A DNA stretch of 64,000 bases from Mytilisepta virgata (lineage: Eukaryota > Mollusca > Bivalvia > Mytilida > Mytilidae), in contig CM051514.1 of the NCBI GenBank assembly GCA_028015205.1, positions 46,640,150 to 46,704,149 on the forward strand. Reading direction: 5' to 3'. The notes beneath the pieces are model-generated. The model was not told the origin of the DNA. It ran no database searches and saw only the letters and a program-made list of their open reading frames with translations. Every line of letters starts with the position of its first letter. Within the stretch, counting starts at the first letter, position 1. The translations under genes and the position numbers were made by a program. Of the stretch, positions 24,351-35,945 are shown piece after piece.

Positions 24351-25576
24351 GTAAGTAAGAAAATAACAATTTTATCTTGATCGATTACTTATACATATTT
24401 TTCATAAAAGTATAGCGTTTTTCAAATCTAGAAATTTCTTTACTAAAGAGGTAGAGCATTTTCCCCTTGCTTTATTTCACTTCTAGGGCCATTTTCAAAA
24501 AAATCTTCTAAAACCTTTCAAAATCTCTTGAGGCATAGCCTTGCTTATAATAACTAACAAGTAAGTGTTTCTAAAAAAAAAAATAATTTTTGTTTGCTAA
24601 CAAAAAATGCATTACATACAATCGTTTACGATAAAAAGTATGTAAAAATATAAGATTAAAAAAACCAATGGTTGTGAGTAAAACAAATAAACGTGGAAAG
24701 TGGCCCAACTTCTTTTCAAAATGAATGCAAAATATTTTAGGCTATCTATAAACATTTCATTTAGAAAACCCTACAATTATATGTAAGAATTGGTATACTT
24801 ATTCAAAGGTTTTGACAGAAAAGGGACAATTCAATTTAATTTGAATATTAATGAGAAATATTCATAAAATTAAATTATATAATGAATGTATAACAAATTT
24901 AATAAAATAAGAATCATGCAAAAACTGCATGTTATATATCTGTCTTCTAGAGTTTGACAAATTGTAATTTGAATTAATATTTAAGGAAGATTTTACAAGG
25001 TCATTTTTTTTACATTTAAGAAGCGTTAAGTTCAATTTACAAAAACAATATATTTGCCTGCTAGTGTACATTTACGCTCTCAGATGAAGTTATGACTGTC
25101 CTTAGATGGTTTTTGGCTATATCTTTATATTCATCTGCTTCAAAATTTCTCGGCCTTGAGGACAACTGACTAGTTGTACATGTAATTCAACTAAATGAAT
25201 TAAAAAATATGCTTAACTCTTAAAGCAAATATAGGATATGAATATGCTATCATAAATAGGACTAAGGCACTGCAATGATATTTCGTCTGGTATGACTCTA
25301 ATTTTCGTCTAAGCAGGTATAAGCCACATAACAACACACCTAAATCTACAATAAAATATACATTTCAAAATGCGTTTAAGTAGAAAAAGTTTTAACACGA
25401 ATATTATATGCATGAACATAAATAAGTTCACAATATGTTTTGGCTCTTTGAAATCTATTTAAATTATAAAAGCAAAAACGTTTGATAAAATATTTAATAA
25501 TTTAAACGTTACGAATTATAAATAAGATAACAAAATAATTGTGATAAACACGTTCAAACACGAGTTAATAAGGTCG

Positions 25577-25622
25577 ATGTTAAATATCATGAAGTCGTGG
25601 CTAAGGAATTGATATTTAACAT
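25577..25622. repeat. Foldback hairpin element 3
   Basis: ATGTTAAATATCA and TGATATTTAACAT form a perfect 13-base stem around a 20-base loop containing GTCGTGGC. Confidence 0.8.
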
Positions 25623-26203
25623 GTACAGACTAGGCTATTACAATAATAAATACTTTAATCTACGTACAGCTTGTTACTCTGAATTCTCTGACCGTTATTT
25701 GGAGACATGTAAGAATTGAAAGGTCACGAGGCGACCCCTAGATGTAGTCAACATTTCTGTAGATGTTTTATCTTTACGCTATTGGATTTTGTTTCATTGA
25801 CTTCTACCATATATACTTATATTTTTTGACACCATTGTGTCCGGGGCCTTTTAATGTTTATCTTGAGGTGGGTGTTATTTCTTCTTGTTGAAGACCATAC
25901 GACGATCTTTGTTCCCCATATTCAATTCATTGGGATTTTACCCCACATACTAACATTTTCGCAGATGAATAGTTTTTTCTAGTCTTCTACCCGAGTCATT
26001 GTATAATACATATATAAAAAACAGAGGTCTGCTATTTCTTCTGACTTTGATAGTGTACTGAATTCATAAGGATTATGTATTAATTATTACATTTTGTACT
26101 TTATTTAGAAACAATGTATTTGAAACTGGTCCGTATTTTGTGATATTGCACAGTGACAAGTGATATTGCACGGTGAACTATTTCTAGAACAGATAATTTC
26201 CAA

Positions 26204-26484
26204 TTAAGGTGGTACCCAACACTTTCACTAAAATTAATTTGGCTCGTTTAATTTTCATAAAATTTTGACAAAGTATTTACTTTGACCCATTGACAAAAAT
26301 TTTAAAATTTCAAAACATTTGAACCAACCAAATCATCAGAAAAATTACACTGATTATATAGCAGTTTGACAAACACTAATATTGATCATTGAAAAGCTTC
26401 ATATTCCCTTAACAACACAACGTTATTAAAACGTTTAGCTGATTTTACAGAGTTATCTCCCTGTAGTGTTAGGTACCACCTTAA
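26204..26484. mobile_element. TTAA-bounded inverted-repeat element, 281 bp, copy 1
   Basis: The terminal inverted repeats are TTAAGGTGGTACCCAACAC and GTGTTAGGTACCACCTTAA. A second copy of exactly the same length, with very similar sequence, lies at 31360-31640. There is no open frame. It is a miniature inverted-repeat transposable element. TTAA at both edges suggests the TTAA target site used by piggyBac-type transposases, unless it belongs to the inverted repeat itself. Confidence 0.85.
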
Positions 26485-27084
26485 GAGGGAATCGTAATAA
26501 AGCAATTATGGCACTTCACTGTCGTCCAATAGCATGTTTTATTGGCCTTGGGAAATATTGCTGTGAAGTGGTCCATGAAACATGATATTGCACTCCATAA
26601 AGTGTCATAATTGTATAATATTGGAAAGAGAACACTGAAAACAGTTGGCAAACTACAGAAGACCAAATTCCAAAGACAAGACGAATTCGTGAGAAAACTA
26701 ACACAGCAAAAATATACAACGAATATTACCAATTTTTTGTACATGTGATTTGTCTTCAATGTGCAGAGTTATCAGCTCGTTGGAGAAGGTGACACGAATA
26801 GAGATCAATGGACAAACTGCAAAATATTTTTTATTCCTGAAAATATACTCAGCACACATAAATGATGTTTTCAGATATATCTTCCCACATTTTTGATGAA
26901 TTCAATATTTTTAGAAAAAAATTAGAATTAATGATTTCCCTTTATGTTTGCATACTGGAAACCTTCTGCCAGGAATGACAACTCAAATATCCGCAGATAG
27001 GGAATATAACCAAAGGGTTAAAAACTCATAGGTAATTAAAGAGAATCAGAAGAAGACAACATAAGAACGAAAACACTTGAGGTT

Positions 27085-27325
27085 TTTGTAACAGTGACTT
27101 CGCCCTGGAAAATCAACATTCAAATCAACTGTGAACTGGTATTGACACCATAAGCTGGAAGCGTTGATATGTAGTTACATATTACTACAAAGAAAGGGAA
27201 AGTTCACAATTTGAAAATTAAATTCATCACGTTTGTCATAAGGTTTGAATTTCAGAAGCCCTTTGTCGTCTATGTATAAGTATAAATATAGATATGGAGT
27301 TGAAGTGGTCAAGTTCATTGGGGTA
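27085..27325 (-). pseudogene. Reverse transcriptase remnant A (Penelope-like or related)
   Basis: On the minus strand, frame-shifted pieces read YPNELDH, then YIDDKGLLKFKPYDKRDEF, NFQIVNFPFLCSN, and after another shift LPAYGV with SSQLI. This order matches the region after the YIDD catalytic box in a reverse transcriptase family common in bivalves. The same words appear in remnants B and C. It is too short and shifted to be active. It lies in the intron of peptide gene 3, about 160 bases before the acceptor. The YIDD here comes from a decayed SASYLD-type stretch and is not the catalytic box. Confidence 0.75.
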
Positions 27326-27509
27326 AATAATTTATATAACGGAAACGTAGACTAGTGGCTTCTCTTTATAAAATGTGATCGAGCTTTGGTCCGCATTTTC
27401 AAATAAGTTTTAAAAATCATTTGAACTGTTTCAAAGTCTTAATGTATACTCTGTTTAAAATGACATAATATTACTTCCATTTCAGGTCAATCAGTAAAAA
27501 GGTCTCGCA

Positions 27510-27722
27510 ATGGATATAAAAACTATATTAATACTGTTGGTAACCATCTCTTCCATATCAGCGCATCACATGTATGGTTTTGATGCTCCGGATAGACCAG
27601 ACCCATTTGACACACCTGACACACCCGATTATGGTGATTACTATTACCCCAGACCAAGGTACTACCGACGACCAATTAGAATATACAGACCATTTAGAAG
27701 GATAAGGTCATTTTTTGGTTGA
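27510..27722 (+). CDS. Peptide gene 3: secreted DxPD/Arg-rich peptide precursor
   Basis: A 70-residue precursor in the exon that opens at 27486. Residues 1-18 (MDIKTILILLVTISSISA) are the signal peptide, close to that of peptide gene 2. Residues 25-43 are the acidic module DAPDRPDPFDTPDTPDYGD, which joins the DAPDRPD form of genes 2 and 4 with the DTPDTPD form of gene 5. Residues 44-69 are Tyr-, Pro- and Arg-rich (YYYPRPRYYRRPIRIYRPF, then RRIRSFF), ending in Gly70, a possible amidation donor. There is no cysteine. The promoter closely matches that of gene 4. No polyadenylation signal is clear within 400 bases; an AATAAA lies at 28209. Likely a secreted cationic peptide of unknown target. It is the most typical member of the set. 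Confidence 0.87.
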   Translation: MDIKTILILLVTISSISAHHMYGFDAPDRPDPFDTPDTPDYGDYYYPRPRYYRRPIRIYRPFRRIRSFFG

Positions 27723-27729
27723 AAAAGGA

Positions 27730-28139
27730 CTGTTACATATATTACTGGTTGTGTTATCTACAGTGTGCGTCTGAAATCCCAATAATAACATTATTTCATT
27801 GTGGTGAGAATGGAGAATACTTGAATATGAGAACGAAACGTTTATTTCCTGTAGTTTTTTATACGTCTATAGCTTGTGAAGAGAACTAAGTAATACACTT
27901 TTAACTCATGTTTTTATCTATATAAGGTCTGATGTGAATAGTTATGAATATTCGATGGACACACGCCTGTAAATAATTTTTTGATCTGTTTTACGTTATA
28001 CTGATTCTTATAGACACTATATATGTCGTTGGTTATACACTTTCGAGCTTTTCAGGGTACTAGTAACCCACCAAGTAAAACCCTTGAGGAAACAAGTTAA
28101 AATGTATAATAATTATATTTATCGGCAATTCGTATATAT
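27730..28139. other. Spacer after peptide gene 3
   Basis: It contains the presumed 3' untranslated region and AT-rich sequence. No other gene seen. Confidence 0.4.
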
Positions 28140-28600
28140 TTCCTTTGATATTTTTGCCTAATATTTTCGAGTATCACATACAGGTTGTATCACTGAAAAT
28201 ATGAGGCAATAAATTGTGTGACGTAATGCGGAAGGATCTACGTATCTGATAGTCCAATGAAAATGAATTACGGAAATTATCGATGACAAGTCATCACTTC
28301 ACGCAAATAGTCAATATTTTCCTTTTCCATTCACTGCCAAGAATGTGTTTCAAAATAATGTCACGCGCCAATGATTGGTTAACCGCATTACAAACTTCTT
28401 CCGCTATGAAAAATAGTGCACATCAAAATTAGTTGAAAAAGTGATATTATTCAGAAAAAAATGAATTACCGATAAACAGAATAATTGGTAATTTAATTTT
28501 TGATACTGACTATATCAGGGCGCGTCTAGATATTCCACATGATATACATGTAGTCAGTATCAAAAACGAAACTACCTATTATTCTATATGTGTTACAAAC
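28140..28600. repeat. Dispersed element, inverted partner of 36968-37560
   Basis: Blocks such as TGCGGAAGGATCTACGTATC, AAATGAATTACGGAAATTAT and AAAAATGAATTACCGATAAA recur, mostly inverted, in 36990-37470. The right part holds a hairpin around GGGCGCGTC, with TGATACTGACTATATC and GATATACATGTAGTCAGTATCA as arms. It looks like a decayed inverted-repeat element. Confidence 0.65.
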
Positions 28601-28724
28601 GTACCCTTGCAGAACTAGAACATAAAGCAAGCGAAGAGTGTGTTTATTGCTGTTCTTCAACTTGAAACTTGCTGTAAGGTCTTTAACAATAAGTCAAAAG
28701 CACACATCTTACGACAAGACCAGA

Positions 28725-28985
28725 CGACACACCCGGGTCCCAGCTAGTGACTGACGTCACTTCCGTAAACAAAGATTGGGAAAATCCACCACTTCCTGTT
28801 CCGGTCACGCATGCGCAAACCACACACCCGGGTCCTGACACGTGACTTACGTCACTTCTGTAAACAAATGGCAGGAAAACACACTACTTCTGGTTACGCA
28901 TGCGCGCAAGCCACTTCCGGATATTTCCGGTTCCGGTCACGTGACTTCCGGTTCCGATGACGCCACTTCCGGTCCCACCTAGCTC
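28725..28985. promoter_or_regulatory. CpG-rich block dense in CRE, ETS, NRF1 and E-box words
   Basis: In a very AT-rich window this block is GC- and CpG-rich. It contains TGACGTCACTTCCG (CRE plus ETS words), CACGCATGCGC and ACGCATGCGCGC (NRF1-like), GTCACGTGACTTCCGG (E-box plus ETS) and GATGACGCCACTTCCGG. Two imperfect tandem copies of about 110 bases are visible, each beginning with ACACCCGGGTCC. It could be a CpG-island promoter or a GC-rich minisatellite. No gene was found that it would serve. Confidence 0.5.
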
Positions 28986-29427
28986 CACCACCACAAATGA
29001 TAATTTATAACTGCATATATACTACTTACGCTGGACTCCGTTACAACCAAGGACTCTGTCCCACTTTTATTTTGGACGCCGGACTCACCGTAGTTTTCAA
29101 GGCGTACACTGGACTCAAATACTTATATGATTGTCGGACGTCAAATTCATTACGTTTGAGTAAAGCTTTTTATTTGTTCCCGTAATACTGCATTAAATTC
29201 TATATGCTATAGGAAATTGTCTTTAAATAACCCTTTTGATTTTTGTGCGAACATACGCAAAAATAGGAAAAAAATTGAGTTTATAATCTTTATGACACAT
29301 TTTGGGGAGTGATTTTGAGAGTAAACAAAAACTGAAACTTCATGCAACAAATACATTTTATTGGTGATAAATTTTCCTGGCAAAAATGTCGTGGTTGATT
29401 TTTTTTTCAGATAGTACTAAATATACA
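28986..29427. other. Stretch after the CpG-rich block, no gene supported
   Basis: A 62-codon open frame at 28997-29185 lies just downstream of the CpG-rich block but shows no domain and no splice support. Confidence 0.35.
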
Positions 29428-31150
29428 TTAAGGTAAGGTTTGCGCTCTCCTTGGATTTTTATCATTATAATATTGTAGTAATGTGACATATTTATTTGTG
29501 CCTCTCTTATTTAGTGGCTTTTTTAAGAAAATCACCCGTCCATTCTTTTTTGTAAAAACAGCTCAAAATTTGGATTTTTGGTAGTTTTGTCACAATGTAT
29601 TTAGTTTACTATTTTCAAGAAATAATTTATGCAAGTATTAAAACTATTAAAGTTTTTAATGAAAATTGTAAAAATGATTATGTTCTAGATATTATTTATC
29701 AAATCTGCATGAAAATGTAAGAAAAAATCACGAAAACACAACATTTTAACATTTCCTTGCAAAAAATAGAGACGTTGCCATGGCAACAAAAAGGTGAAAA
29801 TGTCCTGTTTCCGGGTCCCAAGATTTCATGAAAAATTGAGAACTCATGGATTTAAATATTTCCATTATAATAAAATAATAAAATTCATATGCCCCCGATC
29901 TCGTTTCTATGGAAACGGATGCTATATTAACCCCTCTTAAAGACTTAAATAAAGTATTTTCCCCGTTTTGTAAGAAAATAAATCACTGAAAGCCATTTTC
30001 AGGGCATAATTTATTTCCCCCGCCGGAACGCAATGCGGGGACATAAAAATGCCGGGCGTCCGTCCGTCTGTCCGTTCGTCCTCATTTTAAGCGCTCTCAT
30101 GCCTATATTAATTTGCCGATTTTGATGAAATTCATATGGAAGTCTTGTTTTGATAGTATCTAGATCAAGTTTAAATTCGAGTATAGTAAAACAAAGTACT
30201 AAGCAAATATTGTGTTGGATATGTTTAACATGCATCGTGGTGCAATGTATATTCAACTATAACACATGCCTCATGCATGGCATATGTTTTTTTGTTTTTT
30301 GTTTTTTGTGTTTTTTTTTTTTGTTGTTGTTTTTTTTATGTATGAAAAATACTGCATAGTTTTCCCTTTTTATATTCTAAATAGAAATAAGAAAAAACAT
30401 CAAATTATAAATGTAAGCTGAACCCTTCCCTCAGCTAACCATATACCTATCAAATCATAGCTCTACAGTACAAGAGTGGGCGCTAAAGTAGATGAGGACT
30501 AGAAAATCAATGGACACTTTTATTGAACTAATGAAGTCAATATACACGTAGCTATTCAAAATCTCTTCTTGAACTGTTAAAGGTTAGATTTTCAATTCGT
30601 GGAAAGATCAGGATTTATGACCTCCATGAGTTCGTTGTTTGAATCTCGTAGCAAGTAGCGACTCTATTACATGTACATGTAATAATGATTAATTCACTGT
30701 ATCCTCATAATTTCTGGCCATGTTAAAGACGGTCAGTTACTGAAATCTAATAATTCAAAGCATCGGTAATGATGAAGTCGTCCATAAACATGAGACTTTG
30801 TCGTTTTAAAAAATATTCTCCCAAATCAACGTTGATCAATATTCAACACATAGATACACGCTTCGGCAGTTGTGTAGACTTTCACCTGTTTCTGGCAAAA
30901 AAAAACTTTTCTTAAATTGACATTGATCTAGTTCCCGAATGTATTCCAAGCAATAGAGCAACGTTTTGATTTTTAATCGTTAAACATGTGATTCGATTCA
31001 CTGCTACGATGTGTTGACATTTTGTCAGATGATGATTCTACGCAATGCGCTTTTTCGAGGTTGTTTTAAAAAATTCACCGGATTAAACGCTCAAGTGATC
31101 AGAACTTTTCAATTCGAGTTATCTCCCTGTGACCGCAAACCTTACCTTAA
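29428..31150. mobile_element. TTAA-bounded element of 1.72 kb
   Basis: The left end is TTAAGGTAAGGTTTGCGCTC. The right end, reversed, is TTAAGGTAAGGTTTGCGGTC. There is no transposase frame. It contains another element start near 30017 (CCCCCGCC hairpin with GTCCGTCCGTCTGTCC), so it appears to have received an insertion. The TTAAGGT start is shared with four other elements here. Confidence 0.65.
30017..30130. mobile_element. Element end with GC hairpin and TCCGTCCG block
   Basis: CCCCCGCCGGAACGCAATGCGGGG can form a hairpin. It is followed by CGTCCGTCCGTCTGTCCG, the same design as the start of the element at 10247. Only this end could be recognised. Confidence 0.5.
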
Positions 31151-31359
31151 TTTTACGGCTTTTGCATAATTTACCTTAAACAGAATGTTTTTAGTTTCAT
31201 CATTGGATACATACATAATTTTAAGTATTTTCTGAAATAATATGAAAAAACCTTTTCATCTATGTATGACGGACGTCGTATCGGACACCGTAAATTGCGC
31301 GAAACACAGAGCAACAATCTACCGCTTTTCGACTAGCAGAAATCAACGTCTTAGAACCC

Positions 31360-31640
31360 TTAAGGTGGTACCCAACACCTTGACTAAAATAAATTTGGCT
31401 CGTTTAATTTTCTTAAAATTTTTAGGAAGTATTTACTTTGACCCATTGACAAACATTTTAAAATTTCAAAACATTTGAACCAACCAATTCATCAGAAAAA
31501 TTACACTGATTGTATAGCAGTTTGACAAACACTAATATTAATCATTGAAAAGCTTAATATTCCATAAACAACACAACGTTATTAAAACGTTTAGCTGATT
31601 TTACAGAGTTATCTCCCTGTAGTGTTAGGTACCACCTTAA
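31360..31640. mobile_element. TTAA-bounded inverted-repeat element, 281 bp, copy 2
   Basis: Same length and termini as copy 1 at 26204. Only scattered base differences were seen, mostly near the left end and in the middle (CCTTGACT for CTTTCACT, CCATAAACA for CCCTTAACA). Confidence 0.85.
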
Positions 31641-31693
31641 GTCACAATGCCGTTGCGCTTGCTGGTGTGCAGAAACAAAAGGAAGTTTGGTCT

Positions 31694-33393
31694 TTAAGGT
31701 AGGAGGTAACTAAATCCGCTAAATTATGGATTTTCTTAAAATTTTACGTGCAGCTAGAATATTCGAAACTGCATCTAAATATCGAAAAAATTTCATGTTT
31801 AGCTTTTATATTTCTTCAATGAGGTTGATTTAAAATGCTTAAAATAAAGGTTTTTTACTGTACATTTCATATAAAAACTGCCGAAAATAATTAATAAATT
31901 CGATTTAAATCGTCATTACGAAAAAACTAATCCCTAGAATTTTCTATAAAAACGATATGCTATTTCCGTTTAACTTTTTCGTTTTAATAATACTTAAAAC
32001 ATAAGGCCAACAGCTTAGTTTTTGTTGTGGAAATCATTTAACTATACGTCCTGTCTGTAAAAATCTACATTTTTTATCTCGCTTATTTTGGCTTTTTGAC
32101 GCTTATTTTTACTCTTCATATAGTAATAAATCTAATATACTAAAAAAACGACTCTTGTAATCCCCAATAAATTTTATATCAATAAAAAGAGAATATCAAT
32201 GGCAATAATATGTCATTTTTTAAAAAAAATCTTAGATACTGGATTCTGAGAAATCATAATTCAAAGCCTAAATATTTGAATTTTTGCAGCGATATCTACG
32301 TGCGTTCTATGTATTTACACATCTGTTTGCTAAAACTTGTAACACCATATTTCGTGAAGTATTAAAGGGACATGCATTATTTTTTTTGATATTCAGTTGT
32401 AGTTTAACGTACTCTAGGTGCATGCTTAATTTTATAAAATCTGGAGTATCAGAATTTAGTCTATTCCATTCTTTGGCTGTCCTATAAAAGTGACTTTTCA
32501 GTGGTTCTTAAATTATAATTAGTTATTTGATTTACCACGGGTGTTCTTGAAGAAATTGGGGAGCCTTGTTATGGTAAATACAATAAAACAAATTTAAACG
32601 TCTTTTCCCCCGTCTGTCTTCTAATAGTTCCCATCCGGTTTCGTAATAGATTGATTCACGTCTAGAAAAGATAGGTAAGCTAGTAATGATTTTGCCTGCT
32701 TCTCATTGGAGTTTTTATAATTTTTATGCATCTTGTTGAGTACAACCATCCCATTCTTCAGATGCATATTCCATCATTGGACGGATAAAAGTTATGTAAA
32801 TTTGGGACAGGTACTGTCTGTTTAGAACATACTTAAGTTTCCTTAATACGTTTAATATTTTGCCAACAGATTAAACGATATTTTGTATGTGATAATGGAA
32901 TTTTCCATTAGAATCAAAAGTGATGCCTGGATGTTTATGAATCAGAATCAAAAATAGAATATTTGTTGGTCCAAAATCCAAAACACAAGGATTATCAGAC
33001 GAGATGAATTCCAAAGATAAAATGTTTATTTCTTCAGATAGAATTTGGTTTGTGATATTTAAAGCTTTAGTTTTTTTAGGGTTGACGTTGATTAACCGTT
33101 TTTGAGACCATGATGAAATGTAGTTGAATGATTTCCGCAATATCAATGAACAGAAAACATACTGTGCATCATATTTCATAGAAAATTCTAGGGATTATTT
33201 TTTTGAGAAATGACGACCCTTTCAAGTTAAATTATTAGTTATTTTTTCGGCTGTTTTTATTTGAAATCGACAGTAAAAGACCTTTATTTTAAGGATTTTA
33301 AATCAACCTCATTGAAGTCTTATTCTACCTGCATGTAACATTTCATAAAATTCCGTAATTAAGAGGACTTACATGTTGGTACCTCCTACTTAA
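31694..33393. mobile_element. TTAA-bounded element with about 220 bp inverted arms enclosing a LINE fragment
   Basis: The left edge is TTAAGGTAGGAGGTAACT. The right edge, reversed, is TTAAGTAGGAGGTACCAAC. Inverted similarity continues inward for about 220 bases to AATCCCTAGAATTTTCTA (31928-31946) and TAGAAAATTCTAGGGATTA (33179-33197). A reverse transcriptase fragment begins immediately inside the right arm. So this is either a MITE that captured or received a LINE piece, or a composite foldback element. Confidence 0.7.
32395..33179 (-). pseudogene. LINE-type reverse transcriptase C-terminal fragment
   Basis: The minus-strand reading gives SWSQKRLINVNPKKTKALNI and HKHPGITFDSNGKFHYHI, both typical of the thumb-side region of non-LTR reverse transcriptases. 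Further on come LRKLKYVLNRQYLSQIYITF, IRPMMEYASEEWDGCTQQDA, a shifted ETGWELLEDRRGKR, and FYRTAKEWNRLNSDTPDF. There are several stops and at least two frame changes after the first 100 codons. The catalytic YxDD part is missing: the fragment begins flush with the inverted arm at 33180. It is a dead, 5'-truncated retroelement piece. Confidence 0.85.
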
Positions 33394-34037
33394 TCGCTTT
33401 TGCATCATAATTTGTTAACACGAGACAAGTTGTGGGATTAGTTACTCCTTCTGTTATGACTGTGCATGAATCACTCATAATTCAAAAATTTGAAACCCGT
33501 GTTTGAGAATTGTTTTTATATTTGGCAAACTCTACTCTTATCCGTGTGATACGATTTTCAGGTCAGAATTGATGTTAGGCTAAAAATCCTTTACATCCAC
33601 CCCAAAGTATATATACTAAGATACAAAAACACGGTTGCTCCATTTGTCTTTGGAAAATATTTTGTTTCAATAAAATGTTCAACAGAACGTATTTTGAAAA
33701 TCGTGACCTTGAAATTACACGAAAGGAAAAAAACATGTTTGCGGTATTATTTCCTGGTTGTGGTTAGCACAAGAATGTAATAACCCATGAATTAATTCAG
33801 AACAGATTTTCATTAAAAAAAAAACAAAAAAGAACGTATGATCGAAAAAAGTAATACCGTAACAGGAACTTTATTTGCAAAACTTAACACATGAATATAT
33901 TAAAAATCAAATTTGAAGAGTTGTTCATTTAAATTAAAAAAGGACATTACAGTGTAACACGAAATGGTCTGCCATCAAAGAAAAACAGTCATAAGTATTT
34001 GTTTTTTTTTTACATAATTTGCACTTTTTTACCATTT
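33394..34037. other. Upstream region of peptide gene 4
   Basis: AT-rich. No gene or repeat was recognised. Confidence 0.4.
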
Positions 34038-34132
34038 ATCATATCTTATTATGCAATTTGAGTTGGGTATAAAACGACGTGCCAATCAACTGTTGATCAT
34101 TCCCAACGGCAATAGTGACTTTCTTGAGTCAG
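34038..34132 (+). promoter_or_regulatory. Promoter and untranslated exon 1 of peptide gene 4
   Basis: ATCATATCT at 34038, ATGCAATTTGA from 34051 and GGGTATAAAA (TATA at 34068) parallel peptide gene 3. CCAATCAACTGTTGATCATT puts the initiator A at 34099. Exon 1 ends at 34132 before GTAAGA. Confidence 0.72.
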
Positions 34133-34301
34133 GTAAGATTAGATAGTATGTCTCACTGTAGGAATATATTTAGGGCTACATGGAATTTTTCCACGGCAAA
34201 TGATATAAAAAAGAAACGTTGGGTGTTTGGATAATATAACAAACATCAAGTATTTTGCAATTATGTAGAAATGCAATTTTAGTTGTTAAAAAATGTCAAT
34301 T

Positions 34302-35078
34302 AGATAGCATTATGTCAGCTGTGGATAATCTGACAGACAGAATTATGTCAGCTGTGGATACTCAGACAGTGATCATTATGTCAACTGTGAACAATCTGAC
34401 AGACAGAATTATGTCAGCTATGGGCAATCTGACAGACAGGATTATATCAGCTGTGGAAACTGTGACAGGGGGCATGATGACAGCTGTGGATAATCTGACA
34501 GAGAGCATTATGACAGCTGTGGACAATCTGACAGAGAGCATTATATCAGCTGTTGATACTCAGACAGAGAGCATTATGTCAGCCGTGAATACTCAGATAG
34601 AGAGCATTATGTCAGCTTTGGATACTCTGACATAGAGCATTATGACAGCTGTGGGTAATCTGTCAGAGAGAATTATGACAGCTGTGGATACTCTGACAGA
34701 GAGCATTATATCAGCTGGGATACTCAGGATTATATCAGCTGTGGAAACTGTGACAGGGGGCATGATGACAGCTGTGGATAATCTGACAGAGAGCATTATA
34801 GCAGGTGTGGATACTCTGACTGAGAGCATTATGTCAGCTGTGGATGTCTGACAGAGAGCATTGTGTCAGCTGAGGATAATCTGACAGACAGCATCAGTCA
34901 GCTGTAGATACTCTGACAAAGAGCTTTATGACATACTCTGACAGAGAGCATTATAACAGCTGTGGATACTCTGACAGAGAGCATTATAACAGCTGTGGAT
35001 ACTCTGACAGAGAGCATTATAACAGCTGTGGATACTCTGACAGAGAGCATTATGTCAGCTGTGGATGCTCTGATAGAG
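34302..35078. repeat. 30 bp minisatellite inside the intron of peptide gene 4
   Basis: About 26 units of ATTATGTCAGCTGTGGATAC followed by TCTGACAGAGAGC. The period of 30 keeps frames open, so both strands show repetitive open frames (decapeptide IMSAVDTLTE on plus). Most units carry one CAGCTG E-box. The last three full units before 35040 are identical, showing recent expansion. A longer block around GAAACTGTGACAGGGGGCAT is present twice (34441 and 34739). I take it as non-coding: there is no start or splice context, and it lies between exon 1 and exon 2 of peptide gene 4. Confidence 0.85.
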
Positions 35079-35079
35079 G

Positions 35080-35926
35080 TTAACCCAATACCTTCTTGGC
35101 ATAACTGTAGGACGACTATATGAAACATGTACACTACATGTCCATATACAAAAATAAAATCTATAATTTGAGGGACGTAATCCATCAGCCTAAACAAGGT
35201 ATAAAGGTGTGTCTATCTCATTTTCCCTTTTCCTGTCTTATTAATTAGATATTTGTGGTTAATGTACATTAGCCAGTAACCAATGACATAATATATAGTA
35301 TCATATAAAAAGCAAGATAATAATGTCTTTATTCCCCGTATGGTCTTCAACGATGAATCAAAAGCTCCCAGCTTGCAGCAAACGGACGGCCCTTGCAGCC
35401 TATCTGGCAGACCTGTTTGTCAGTATTTCCGTAATCTATTCTTTGAATTGCATTTGATTGTCGTTGTCTCGTAATCGTTTGAGTAGAAATTTCGGTCGAA
35501 TATGTTTTTCTGGTGCCGAGCAGACTACAGTATAATCTATGTATTTTTATTCCTTTTATCTCGAAATTCGATTAGTAGAAATTTCGGGTATGTCGAACTT
35601 ATAATTATTACCTTTCCAGGAAATATAATTAGTGCAAAATAAACACATTATGTCGAATTCATTAATTATCTATACAGGTGAACCAAATATACACACCTGT
35701 CAAACATCAACCTATGGGGAACCGATGCCAGAAATGTCGTTTCAATCTAATTATGTTTATATAACAATTTTGTTTCGACTTAAATATCTATTAGGTTTTT
35801 AAATTTAAACAGTATTGTGGATTTTGTAATATAAAAAGAAAATTTTACAACAATAAAATGAAGGTCTTTTTTTAAATACTAGTATTTATTAAGGTAACGT
35901 ATTAATGAAAATTGATTTATTTTCAG
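35080..35926 (+). other. Rest of the intron of peptide gene 4
   Basis: The intron inferred from 34133 ends with GATTTATTTTCAG at 35926. No gene or clear repeat in this part. Confidence 0.55.
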
Positions 35927-35945
35927 ATTTGGGAAAGACATTACC

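Larger units (their letters stand above)
24351..27485 (+). other. Intron of peptide gene 3
   Basis: Inferred intron of 3.1 kb, ending TTCCATTTCAG at 27485. It contains foldback 3, an inverted-repeat element at 26204-26484 and a reverse transcriptase remnant at 27085-27325. The rest is AT-rich with no supported gene. Confidence 0.65.

Noticed and set aside
34255..34851. Repetitive open frames with an IMSAVDTLTE decapeptide
   Set aside because: The period of 30 keeps frames open on both strands. The array lies inside an inferred intron with no start context, so I treat it as a minisatellite.
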